Below are positions 49,001 to 55,198 of a DNA stretch of 64,000 bases, piece by piece. The DNA comes from Tetranychus cinnabarinus (lineage: Eukaryota; Arthropoda; Arachnida; Trombidiformes; Tetranychidae), in NCBI GenBank assembly GCA_022266195.1, contig WHVY01000002.1, forward strand, positions 10,679,001 through 10,743,000, read 5' to 3'. The translations under genes and the position numbers were made by a program. Positions within the stretch are counted from its first letter, which is position 1. Each line of letters begins with the position of its first letter. Below the pieces are notes generated by a model. The model searched no databases, was not told where the DNA came from, and saw only the letters and a program-made list of their open reading frames with translations.

Positions 49001-49540
49001 GCAACTTTTCTAGTTTTAATCATTCTCTTGCTGTTATTATCCTATGTTAAACTGCGCTCACCGATTAACCCTAAATTTAATCAAGTTCTTGACCGATCCA
49101 ATGGTCTGTTTGGTGCTGCAAACAATTTAGACCACGAAACAAGGCATTACAGTATGTATCCAATAACTGATGCCAACAGCAATAACCACAGTACTTCACT
49201 CAATAATCATTCAACTCCGGGTCATGCAAGTTTCACTGGATTAACAACACCTTCGCACCACTCACACCATCCTCACCAACATCATCACAGTCTTCATTCA
49301 ACTCCACCAAGGCAGCCGTCATTTCCACCTCCTCCACCGCCCACAATGCCACGTCCAGTGAATCAAATGACTCCGTCCCATTTTACAATTGTATCTCATA
49401 ATCATTCAAATGAGCTTAGGACTGTTCCCAGTGATAAGGCCAGTTCACCAGTTGACTCGTCTGTAATTTACGAGTCACCATTGGAGTTTGATCTTAAACC
49501 CAATTTCGCTATGAAAACACCTTATGGTTATCTTTGTTGA
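28007..49540 (+). CDS. single-Ig transmembrane receptor, FGFRL1-like
   Basis: Four exons join in phase 1 throughout: 28007-28091 (signal peptide, MDCLLYSISVVTLFITVILS), 44336-44620 (one Ig domain), 48331-48450 (Thr/Ser-rich stalk) and 48867-49540 (transmembrane helix and tail), giving 387 aa. The Ig exon opens PPRPVSR, has Cys in VLPCPV, Trp in FIEWSKDG and Cys in DSGMYKCSAINGFGS. The last is very like the first Ig of FGFRL1 (CKATNGFGS). The helix is LPFVIASVGATFLVLIILLL. The cytoplasmic tail has a His-rich patch (HHSHHPHQHHH) and a proline run, as FGFRL1 does. There is no kinase domain. The Ig2 and Ig3 domains of FGFRL1 were not found in the 3.7-kb intron or elsewhere. The linkage of the signal exon across 16 kb is inferred from phase and content. 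A different single-Ig receptor family is possible. Confidence 0.62.
28092..30845. other. intron 1 of the FGFRL1-like gene, left part
   Basis: AT-rich non-coding sequence between the signal-peptide exon and the retroelement LTR. No gene or clear repeat was recognised. Confidence 0.55.
30846..31037 (+). repeat. 5' LTR of the retroelement
   Basis: A TG...CA bounded block of about 192 bp (TGTAACACACCC to GATTCTTTTCA) placed 3 bp before the primer-binding site. It includes a TAAATAAATAC TATA-like sequence near 30985 and, at 30912-30946, a perfect 12-bp inverted repeat CCCTATCGATCG with an 11-nt loop. Boundaries are inferred from the TG/CA rule because the partner LTR is missing. Confidence 0.68.
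31041..31058 (+). other. tRNA primer-binding site of the retroelement
   Basis: TGGTGCCCGAAGTGAGGC: it begins with the TGG that pairs with the CCA end of a tRNA and sits just after the LTR, as in gypsy-type elements. The tRNA species was not determined. It fixes the plus strand as the original sense strand of this end. Confidence 0.72.
32032..32490 (+). repeat. five ~103-bp tandem repeats in the retroelement leader
   Basis: Five copies of a unit centred on ATTCATGGTTTAAGA and TTCGCCATCTTTC. The TCATGGTTTA word starts at 32041, 32137, 32240, 32344 and 32449, so periods are 96-105 bp. Copies differ slightly in their AT-rich linkers. They lie between the primer site and gag, the position held by the Su(Hw) insulator repeats in Drosophila gypsy; any such role here is inference. 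Confidence 0.88.
33766..34926 (+). CDS. retroelement gag polyprotein
   Basis: A 386-aa gag. Residues about 30-215 form a retrotransposon capsid-type region (INFFSGDDDENVIDWFDSF, LPAYLQGTARRWYYAI, ELVEAARLAERAM). A zinc knuckle CNICKRLGHTEERC (CX2CX4HX4C) sits at about 244-257, and a basic, Asn/Pro-rich tail ends in KRRGRPPSL. It would assemble the particle and package the RNA. Its last 36 bases overlap, on the opposite strand, the end of the RING/UBL ORF, so an inversion breakpoint probably lies close to this 3' end. The frame is intact. Confidence 0.9.
   Translation: MAQPNVTSNEETRTNNLVPPLTTANVTFPNVPVNINFFSGDDDENVIDWFDSFEFAAAALGWSKTDMFNVLPAYLQGTARRWYYAITSPVPNVANVPDTQNGMVVPSQNSPQDYHELKTRMIADLCPADYRSYLSQELYKSKQKIGQSAIAFIYEIHELCRRIHEQTPEVFIISMIKEKLLPQIKYGIALQNPKTLHELVEAARLAERAMHSCSTPFDAPSKEVTQLQTQVQQMKEKLESLKRCNICKRLGHTEERCYFAKRPENEIRQNNYGNRNQELNNYPTTSYNPNIAQYNQDYQQVISRANQNYQTAARNFIPGNPGVSNQTFAKRTFPRNNADPDNWRNRPSISIKEPEVKMDPPKGSEYKSKTKERSPSPKRRGRPPSL
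34891..36273 (-). CDS. RING/TRAF-type zinc-finger protein with ubiquitin-like C-terminus
   Basis: A 460-aa ORF inside the retroelement, 144 bp beyond the env stop on the same strand. The N-terminus is disordered and has three copies of NPDPVPSTSR-like repeats, then acidic residues. A Cys-rich RING-like module runs from about residue 169 to 222 (CIICSEL, CNFCRVCMCPNTC, CKPCPNCREPL). A TRAF/SIAH-like second zinc module follows at about 242-290 (VYCGFPTCREI, CPHNVKNCTRC, HSSYC). Next are a coiled coil at about 292-340 and a globular part at about 372-445 that reads like a ubiquitin fold (IKYLDKTFQINNLSLLESGA, LRLDHTLLDDAKFL). This is the layout of an E3 ubiquitin ligase. The last dozen residues are antisense to gag and may be foreign. 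The function is inferred from domains only, and the RING spacing is non-canonical. It could be a captured host gene. Confidence 0.75.
   Translation of the reverse strand: MYQDRLRPRQQSPVFVDLSSDPDPGPVPSTSRDNPDPVPSTSRDNPDPVPSTSRYNPMDWQGHAIGRGRRINVRNTSSNRNSGPLPSTSRFNSSNWQRRFHRELNWPNWLNLPTSDANTDSDTEADADIDALYNRPPTPPNPAILSIMEQAPEPQVMRDFVDSEAYKDFTCIICSELISNHSSEHTCNFCRVCMCPNTCLRAYNLTLKAGQKCKPCPNCREPLRCIQRPKSGPRSIEEWNRLKVYCGFPTCREIIDNQKFDSHTNTCPHNVKNCTRCTSKNWNQEIHSSYCMEELISNQAELKSKDEEIKKLTLENTIRKQITAGAETRIKELENKVIQLELARPHSDPMIPIPSISNPMNSVNNPHGKYTKFTIKYLDKTFQINNLSLLESGAVLRQKIEETIGCKVGAILRLDHTLLDDAKFLRQHQYCFKPTVITVLPIDIPVNQKSKTRWSTSTFR
36418..39186 (-). CDS. retroelement integrase fused in frame to an envelope-like protein
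   Basis: A 922-codon frame; the same frame stays open upstream to about 39500, taking in the integrase zinc-binding H-H-C-C. The integrase has an H2C2 remnant (SCEEC), catalytic Asp in KVGIDILGP, Asp in IVSDQGRNF and Glu in NGLTERVN, the last two 35 residues apart, and a GPF-type C-terminal module (YEGPFKIIEKIGETTYLL). From about residue 323 a hydrophobic signal-like segment opens an envelope-like part. It has Cys-rich ectodomain, a furin-type RHKR site at about 498-501 followed by a hydrophobic, Gly/Ala-containing stretch, and a transmembrane segment at about 860-885. There is no stop between the two, unlike elements whose env is a separate spliced ORF. Splicing could still produce env alone. 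Confidence 0.87.
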   Translation of the reverse strand: MTKDIAKYINSCEECQLNKKGIGNAVPPLKPIYVTVPFEKVGIDILGPLPPSSGKEYIIVATDYFTRWVEMKALAKKDAISTAKFLIENILSRHGCPKTIVSDQGRNFIADTIKEIADFMNTKWQLSTTYHPQTNGLTERVNRTIVQMLSHYCQETNRLRWTQILPLINLAYNSAPNQSTQYSPFYLLYGREPNLPIDLKLNPENKEVNFTEYVEFINNEWASVKELARINSDESKEKQTKNYEKRHRLRTFNVGDLVLYEKQVRNNKLESKYEGPFKIIEKIGETTYLLQQDEGYEPKRVHGSQIKPYIVQETRSSSGGQKTSKLSTSLLFLLFLPLMTNICESINIADSLIWKSTHNKYLRGYIRVNHTIALVNPCKKIPEYESYFDEVNIDWKDTQDNATDCEIVWETKPRYIWDSSPLTMGASLKPLKTYRGCKEFIKKGNRTQCYNKADEICFQYTHVNDIFYIARQTCLKYIKEKMQTVEKLCSQNEVSSRHKRDGGLMAVIFISSIMIVGTSALINSFSGGSKTVDQITNDALTEISNALKAHQAKMMHMSSELADLKIRVAQLEHSAYENSFRAADISFQVNRLISVMQETMKAIQTNKTIPISTFDFFNVTLPCGKTCLLTKVSDAKCRVIKKENQTSEETYLQFTFRVAKIATDLIVKKADPFTLLEKNNGSVCLLKYKGPQYVTVNLTSKEMCSIEADELKEEYLIHFPNYCDVSKGVELWEKENCIEATKFKIRKPQIKIVNDYYYVYCVGHNLTQYGSTGPCSNEITKVSMDQNFSIDGQLYPFSELATLEHFEMTPISNLINWKLTNIRPVVEEKPYDLGLLEELITQHKTEIQRDESWLSWIKRSLITVLLGVITVCIMLLIISKLFNTILFCIKKPVIAVNMVPDSNYQDYKTQLAPISIPLSSLY
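39423..40382 (-). CDS. retroelement protease and truncated start of reverse transcriptase
   Basis: A 319-aa frame. The start is RGRGRGRG-rich. The retropepsin active site VDSMLDTGSEISLI (DTG) is at about residue 75, and FKVLIGQDLL is the second protease signature at about 150. A long acidic linker precedes GRTNLFMHRIETG, the standard beginning of gypsy reverse transcriptase. The frame then runs into a short unrelated tail and stops at 39423. In another frame the same bases read CPDLTVSLLERND, the end of RNase H leading into integrase. So RT and RNase H have been deleted at about 39490-39515 with a frame change. The remaining protease looks intact. Confidence 0.87.
   Translation of the reverse strand: MSMLSQDRGRGRGRGKAPQVRITTYRDDKSEEEVDSDYCIESDEVTFVNPVVHLLNQNLIQQFVKVNGCKVDSMLDTGSEISLITKDLVHELNLNVSKYKGPTPFAANNKPLPILGKVKVQLKITDGRKIAIIDTKMQVVNNLPRKFKVLIGQDLLTKAQVNIDCANRKIKIGRVEPVVEIVTTEEESSDSEPIVDTSTESEDLNDLLNDLNDFVSSDVDQLPELTEDVELEIEPITTFVDKSKIPKLELNIEKDVPGGVEQALYQLCNNYREVFAVTPQELGRTNLFMHRIETGHHAPISQSPYSREMTQQHKPKYNS
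40383..43411. other. intron 1 of the FGFRL1-like gene, middle part
   Basis: Non-coding, AT-rich, with a CTTCCTCCTCCTCC tract near 40670. I searched by eye for a reverse or direct copy of the LTR and of the primer site and saw none. Frames here are short and without recognised motifs. Confidence 0.5.
43412..43598. mobile_element. 187-bp foldback MITE
   Basis: Two 79-bp arms (43412-43490 and 43520-43598) are inverted complements with about three mismatches around a 29-bp loop. The ends read TAAAGGGTGTAACGCG. TA at both tips is consistent with a Tc1/mariner-type TA target duplication. Non-coding; inside the long intron. Confidence 0.8.
43982..44125. mobile_element. 144-bp mariner-like MITE
   Basis: The ends are TACTGGGTGGATAAAAAAT and, inverted, TACTCGGTGGATAAAAAAT, i.e. 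a TA target site plus a 17-bp terminal repeat with one mismatch. The interior is not coding. It lies 210 bp upstream of the Ig exon. Confidence 0.75.
44621..48330. other. intron 2 of the FGFRL1-like gene
   Basis: 3.7 kb between the Ig exon and the stalk exon. Scanned for further Ig-domain exons (paired Cys, W-x-K, DxGxYxC) and none was recognised. The frames at 45309-45533 and 47381-47587 have no acceptor/donor pair in phase and no domain. Confidence 0.5.
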
Positions 49541-50419
49541 TCAATAATATCTTTCAACATTATACTGCTTGTCCCCAAAATATTGGATCAAAAGAGCATC
49601 AAAGATCAAACCCAAGTCTTCCAATTCATCAAACATTGAAAGGAACATGAATTATTGTATAAAATAGCTAAAACTCAGCCATTAATCAACTATTGAAATC
49701 ACATCCATTGTATATTTGATCACGGGCAATCTTTAGAATTATCTAGTTTTCTTAATGGAAACATCTCTGTAAAAATTTTGTACAAATATCATCATTTCCT
49801 CTTCTATTCTCGCTGTTGATTTCATTTTTAATATCATCTCCATTAATAATCATTAACATTCTAGTTGAGCCTACTTGATTGATTAGACTTTGGATAGCAC
49901 TTGATGTAATACGAGCTTCACTTGGATTCAGTTTCATGACCAATCTTTCTTAATAACGAATCTGACTTCAAGATATTTTGTTTTTTTCAATTTAATCTTT
50001 TCTATCAAGTAACAAGTCTAAAAATCAAGTAATTTTTATTGTAACTCGCTTATAAGGAAACAAATCTTTTGATATTACAACAAATAATCTAAAATCAATT
50101 TGAATATATTTAAATTTTAAAAAAACTATGATTCACTAAATGATGTGTAAAATGTCTTTGTATTTAAACTTTTCTTTCAATGTTGTTTTGTATGTTTCTT
50201 ATTAGATGTCAATGTAAATACAACTGCTTAAAAAAATATTAATACAAAAATAAAATTGAATACAATTAAAAAAGTACTTTTGAACAATTGAATATTTTAA
50301 ATGTTAACATGAGGTAGAAGCCCGATCTTCTGATTGATCAATCCTTGATTCGCCAATCGGACAAAATGATACAATTTGATTAAGAAAATTTAAAAGAGCC
50401 AATACTAAATAGCTCAATG
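49541..50419. other. 3' spacer, FGFRL1-like gene / PHF20-like gene
   Basis: Convergent 3' UTRs. No gene is supported. Confidence 0.55.
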
Positions 50420-51700
50420 TTAGCTCGATTCAGAATCTTTTTGTTTTGTCGTTTCATTGCCAATTTTGTGTTCTAATTCCTTTCGTTGTTTATCTTGACC
50501 CATTTGTCTCTTTTTTTGGTAACGGCTGAGATCCATAACTAATTTCAATTCACGATAAAAAAGTTTAATTGTTTTTCGGAATTTTGCTTCTTCTTTCTCA
50601 ATTTCGTCCGGATCGAGATTCAAACCATAGTCTTTTTCAATATCATCAATCTTGGCCTCAATGTAACTTAATCTATTTTCTAGTCGAGATTTAACACCTA
50701 GAATATGTTCAAGTAATTTCTTTTTGGGAGTATCGACATGAGTATCGAGAGGTGATAATTTACTAGTAGATTTTTGATTAATAATCTCTTCATCGGCTAC
50801 TTCGCAATGACTTTTTGAAGGCTCATCAATAATTTGGTCAACTTGAATGTTATGTTTTACATTAGCTTTTGAATTGGAGGGTAATTTAAGGTAAATTTGA
50901 TCTGGACTCGCGCTTGATTTATCGCTAGCTAAATACTTAGCAGGGCTTGAATCTTTGATTGATAAATAAGACTGTAAAATTGAAGTTTCCTCAGATTTGG
51001 TTTCTTTGCTTGATTTAAGTAAAGTTGATTCATCATTTTTTATCGATGGTTTGTTACATAAGTTAAGATTAATTGATTCTTTAGTTCCTTCTAATAAAGA
51101 GATTTGATTTTTGAGTCCATGAATTATCCAAACACATTCCATAGCGGCATCAAGAAGAAGATTAACTGCCGCAACTTTACTTTCTTGATTGTTCGAAGAC
51201 TGTTCCTCTGTACTTGAGAAACAAGGTAACTTTCCTTTTTTCAACCAGGATGAATCATGACAATAACGACGGGTTGCGTAAACTTTTTCCGGGTTTTTAC
51301 AAACGTAGCAAGTGTAAGCATTGGGAAGATCTGAACTTGTTTCAATTCCAATGCATGTAGCATGTTGCCATGAACTACAATATTCACATTGCACTAAAAT
51401 ACCAACATCTTTGGTAGACTCACATATGCACTTGATAATATAATCACACAAATCACTTTCATGAATTTCTGCAAGTTCCTTGGGATCAGCAAATGGATAC
51501 TCCAACCTTGGGATTGGCTTTAAATTTAATTCAATATGCATTGGTTTAACACTTTTTCGAGCTCCATCCTCAAAGAAGACGATATAATTTCCATTAGTTA
51601 AAATTTGATCAATCATTCCAGGATAACGTCTTCCATCAACCCAACGAGCAAGTACTTTGTCACCCAAACTATACTTGGCGGGCTTTTTATCATTGTTCAT
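50420..51700 (-). CDS. PHF20: PHF20 / MBD-R2-like Tudor-PHD chromatin reader
   Basis: PHF20 (fly MBD-R2) is a histone reader in the NSL complex with the MOF/KAT8 acetyltransferase. This intronless frame is 426 aa, shorter than the usual more than 1,000. A Tudor-like domain covers about residues 9-60 (YSLGDKVLARWVDGRRYPGM, FFEDGARKSVK). A PHD finger follows at about 90-135 (CIC, CEYC, WQHATC, YTCYVC), then the family-specific WLKKGKLPC extension. The middle is Ser/Lys-rich and disordered, and the C-terminal 90 residues are strongly helical and charged. The second Tudor, the C2H2 finger and AT-hook parts of vertebrate PHF20 are not seen, so it is either a reduced form or the homologue of only the PHD-containing half. 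It starts 288 bp from the CLCC1-like stop, same strand. Confidence 0.8.
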   Translation of the reverse strand: MNNDKKPAKYSLGDKVLARWVDGRRYPGMIDQILTNGNYIVFFEDGARKSVKPMHIELNLKPIPRLEYPFADPKELAEIHESDLCDYIIKCICESTKDVGILVQCEYCSSWQHATCIGIETSSDLPNAYTCYVCKNPEKVYATRRYCHDSSWLKKGKLPCFSSTEEQSSNNQESKVAAVNLLLDAAMECVWIIHGLKNQISLLEGTKESINLNLCNKPSIKNDESTLLKSSKETKSEETSILQSYLSIKDSSPAKYLASDKSSASPDQIYLKLPSNSKANVKHNIQVDQIIDEPSKSHCEVADEEIINQKSTSKLSPLDTHVDTPKKKLLEHILGVKSRLENRLSYIEAKIDDIEKDYGLNLDPDEIEKEEAKFRKTIKLFYRELKLVMDLSRYQKKRQMGQDKQRKELEHKIGNETTKQKDSESS

Positions 51701-51988
51701 AATGGTAACGACAAATGATTGATAAACATAAACTTTGATATTTAGAAAAGCTGAAAATTATTGAATAAAAAAGGACATAAATTAAAATCAAGAGATGGCA
51801 ATAATTAACGTTAATTCAATTTTAAATTGCTTAACATATTTGCTTAATAAAGCCATACTTACGCCATCTAGTGAGCACGGAAACGCTATGGAACAGCTGA
51901 TGATTTGTTTTCATCATTTAAGATCCAGGTAGGTAATTAAAGTTCAATTTACAACAAGATTTTAATTCATTTGTTTCAAATCATAGCT

Positions 51989-53314
51989 TCAAAAACAGAG
52001 ATCTCGAATATTTCCAAGTGAACTGCATTTTACCAGTGTTTTTTTGGTTCTCCTTCTTCTTTCTAACTTTGGTGGTTTAATCTCATCTCTGATTGTTTCT
52101 TTAATCTTTGGTGGTGATTCGATTTCTTTCTCAATAAAAATATTTTTTTGCTTCGGAAATATTATTCTGGGGCTATTTCTATACTTGAAAAAATATTTCA
52201 TTGCATATATAAACAGTACCACCATTGAAATTAAAATAGGAACGAAGTACAAAGCAGGAATATGACTAAAGAAAGAAGCAACAGAAGCTCCAAATGTGTC
52301 GGCTAAGAGTTTCATTGAATGTGAGAAAATTTTGGTGAAGATGGTGAAAAATGGCGTGATTGGATTAGTCTGCCAAAATGGAGAAACATACAATGCAGAA
52401 TAATAATCTTGACACTCATTTTTGGAACTTTTAAAGCTCATAACTGGTAACATGCTCTTCAACCAACCAGACCAATCTTGATCATCTTGTTGAGTGCACT
52501 TCGATTTAAGACGATCTATGGTTTCCTGAGAATGAGCTTTATGGGTTTCAAAGAGTGAATTATATTCGACAATATAAACCACACTCATGAAGGAAAACAA
52601 AATTGCATATAACCGAGTCTGAGTTGACATTTTTAAACCAAACCAAAGAACAACTAAAATGATTCCAATAGCTGTGGTACCATATTTGTATAGATCAGTA
52701 TTAACAACATTATTTGACTTGGGCATGGTGATTACCACAGAAGATATTAACCGATCAATAAGAGGGTTAATTTGGACTAAATAATCACAGTCCGTGAGGT
52801 TAGAAAAATCAAATGGCAAATCAAAAAAGTAGTCATCTAGGTTCACATTCAATCCAATTGTTGATCCACTGTAATATCGACTATCAATAAGCTTTGACAA
52901 CTTCATTATGAGCCGTCTAACTATTAGATAGCTAAGTTTGCCACAATGGTCATTTCGAGCACAGTCATAGGTCGATCTTTTCTTAGCTTCACATTCTCTT
53001 AATTTTTGCTCCACTGCATCACAGTTAGACTCAAATTGATCAGCATTTTGTTGAGCTTCCTTTTTCCTTTTAATTACCATTTCAACAGCTGTTTTCAGTT
53101 TGGGTTCACGATTAGTTTTGGTTGCAGGATCATAAGTAAACATGTCGCCATAATCAACCCAATCTGATTTATCCAAAGATTTGTAAAGCAATTTTTCAGA
53201 ATCATCCAAGTCACTTTCCTGTGGATTGCCTGATTCCTTTGCAGACACAAGAAAGGCAAAAACAAATTGACAGACAACTGTAATGTATAGACAATTTACA
53301 AGACAGTATCTCAT
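51989..53314 (-). CDS. CLCC1: CLCC1-like ER chloride channel protein
   Basis: CLCC1 (MCLC family) is an ER membrane protein linked to anion flux and ER ion balance. The frame from the first ATG is 441 aa; the open frame extends 9 codons further 5' but only from a TTG. Residues 1-26 are a signal peptide (MRYCLVNCLYITVVCQFVFA). The conserved N-terminal DWVDYGDMFTYDPAT follows, then a helical region with paired Cys. Three membrane segments are visible (around GTTAIGIILVVLWFGL, LYAILFSFMSVVYIVEY and LYFVPILISMVVLFIYAMKY). NECQDYYSALYVSPFWQTNP is the family core motif. The basic C-terminal tail (ERRRRTKK) is short compared with vertebrates. It is intronless here. Confidence 0.86.
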   Translation of the reverse strand: MRYCLVNCLYITVVCQFVFAFLVSAKESGNPQESDLDDSEKLLYKSLDKSDWVDYGDMFTYDPATKTNREPKLKTAVEMVIKRKKEAQQNADQFESNCDAVEQKLRECEAKKRSTYDCARNDHCGKLSYLIVRRLIMKLSKLIDSRYYSGSTIGLNVNLDDYFFDLPFDFSNLTDCDYLVQINPLIDRLISSVVITMPKSNNVVNTDLYKYGTTAIGIILVVLWFGLKMSTQTRLYAILFSFMSVVYIVEYNSLFETHKAHSQETIDRLKSKCTQQDDQDWSGWLKSMLPVMSFKSSKNECQDYYSALYVSPFWQTNPITPFFTIFTKIFSHSMKLLADTFGASVASFFSHIPALYFVPILISMVVLFIYAMKYFFKYRNSPRIIFPKQKNIFIEKEIESPPKIKETIRDEIKPPKLERRRRTKKTLVKCSSLGNIRDLCF

Positions 53315-54394
53315 ATTGATTATAGATGTTAAGACACACAATTAAACGTAAATATTTAAAATAGACGACAGCCAAACATTTGAAAGGATAAAAAATTAGA
53401 AACGAGAATTAAACAATCTGAAAATTCTGTGGTTTACCAACATTTATCTTTTCCATGAGTTTAAGCTAAACCAGCATTTTGTAAACAAATGCAACGAGGG
53501 AGATTGCAAAAATTGAAAATTACATTGGATGAAAAACTTCTAATGACTGAATGATAACAATTTTTAATTGTGTGATAGAGGAAATATTTCAATATCAATT
53601 AATTTAAATATAAAATTCGATCAACAGTGCCTCACCAACACTTGTTAAATTCTGGATTGGCATCAGATTTCAATTACACAATGTAAACAACCAAAGTTAT
53701 CCAATTATTTCTAATCGACCCCTGATTGGAGTGATTTTGATTTTTTGAATTGAGTTTAATTTCAGTTTGTTTAATAATCGATGGACTTGGTTGAACATGA
53801 TAGCCATGATTGGATAACTTTAGAGCTCCTTTTCAGAAAGTTGATGAGAAAATCAAATTTGATTATCACAGTCAATAAATTAATTTCTATTAAATATTCT
53901 AATCTGCTATCATTAAAATTTTATCCCTCGAATCCATCATTTTGTCTCGCAAAACCCAAGTAATTAGTAAAATGATAAAGCATTGGTAATGTTAATTACT
54001 TTATGATATCATATTCTAGGGTGTTTCTTAATCATCAATCCTCTAATAGTCAGTAAATATTATTTTAATAGTGACATTATTAAAGTACTTTGTAAGAAGA
54101 GCTTTAAGTTGATGATTTATTAACAATAAAATGATGGATGAAATTAATGACAAAAATAAATTTACACATTAAAGAAAATTGGTTATAAAGGGTGAAATTT
54201 TTAGATGTAAATGAAAATAAGTCAAGGAATCACAATCTCAATTCTGATTCTCTGAGACTTGGTAAATTATCAATTAATGTACATTCCAGAAATGGGCCAG
54301 AGAGGCCATAATGTAAATAATTTTAAGATAAATGAGGTCTAAATGAGATGAATGAATAATAAGGAAAATATAAAAACTAGATTCAATGAAGGAT
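53315..54394. other. spacer, CLCC1-like start to ELOVL-like stop
   Basis: AT-rich, no supportable gene; the 60-codon plus frame at 53781-53963 is not recognisable. Confidence 0.55.
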
Positions 54395-55198
54395 TTACAA
54401 GGATTTTTTACTTGGTTCATCGTCGACCAATTTGGAGCCCTTTGAAAGCTCTTTAAGTGCTACATAAGCTTCACCACAACTGTGTAAGAAGATGAGCATT
54501 TGCATGCCAGGAGGACCAGCACATGAATTAACCAATTGTGATGCCATATGAGCTCCATTGAGAATAGCAAAGATGAGAGCAATGTAATGGATATAATTTT
54601 TGAACCAAAGATGTTGACGGAAAGCGGCTCCAGGAGAGGCAAGTACATAATAAGCTGATCGAAGAACTGACAAAATGGCATCGGTAAAGGGTAAAAATAG
54701 GAAAGCACCTCTAGCGTACATTCTGAGGCCAAAGTAAACAACCAAGATGAGGCAACTATTACGAAGAGCGTGGTAAATTGGTTTCTGGCCAGGTTTGGCT
54801 CGAAGAATCATTACTGCAGTTGTCATCATTTCAGCCACCTTTAACCATAGATAAGTGTAACTGAGTCGCAACAGTGTCTCCTCGATGAAAGGACTATCCT
54901 TGGGCTCCTCACAGTCCCAACATTTAACACCAAAGTTGGTTAACCAGCCAATGATGGGAATTGCAATACCATAGACACCAAAGTTAAGTCCATTGAGAAC
55001 AAGCATCCAGGGTCGAAGATCAAAAGCTGATTTGGATGAAGACATTGAGGAACCCAATTTCCAGGAGATTAATAAATAGAGGCCGATGAAGGTTCCTATA
55101 CGCCATTTAGGGTTGTTCACTAGGAAAAAATCGGCAACTCTAGGTTCATGGTATCCACCAGAGAAGATTGATTCAATTTTGTTGGTAATTACTTCCAT
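54395..55198 (-). CDS. ELOVL-fold protein without the catalytic histidine boxes
   Basis: A 267-aa multi-pass protein of the very-long-chain fatty acid elongase (ELO) length. Family landmarks can be followed: PRVADFFLVNNPKWRIG at the start, RPWMLVLNGLNFGVYG where elongases have the first helix after the loop, and LRLSYTYLWLKVAEMMTTAV in place of KxxExxDT. Where the catalytic HxxHH box should be it reads KPIYHALRNSC, and where HxxMYxYY should be it reads AILSVLRSAYYVLAS. TxxQxxQ is also gone. The fold is therefore retained while the diiron-like His centre is lost. The most likely reading is an elongase pseudoenzyme, perhaps a regulator or scaffold in the ER. No stop or frameshift occurs. The nearest upstream AG suggests a 5' UTR intron. 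A different small multi-pass ER family cannot be fully excluded. Confidence 0.68.
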   Translation of the reverse strand: MEVITNKIESIFSGGYHEPRVADFFLVNNPKWRIGTFIGLYLLISWKLGSSMSSSKSAFDLRPWMLVLNGLNFGVYGIAIPIIGWLTNFGVKCWDCEEPKDSPFIEETLLRLSYTYLWLKVAEMMTTAVMILRAKPGQKPIYHALRNSCLILVVYFGLRMYARGAFLFLPFTDAILSVLRSAYYVLASPGAAFRQHLWFKNYIHYIALIFAILNGAHMASQLVNSCAGPPGMQMLIFLHSCGEAYVALKELSKGSKLVDDEPSKKSL

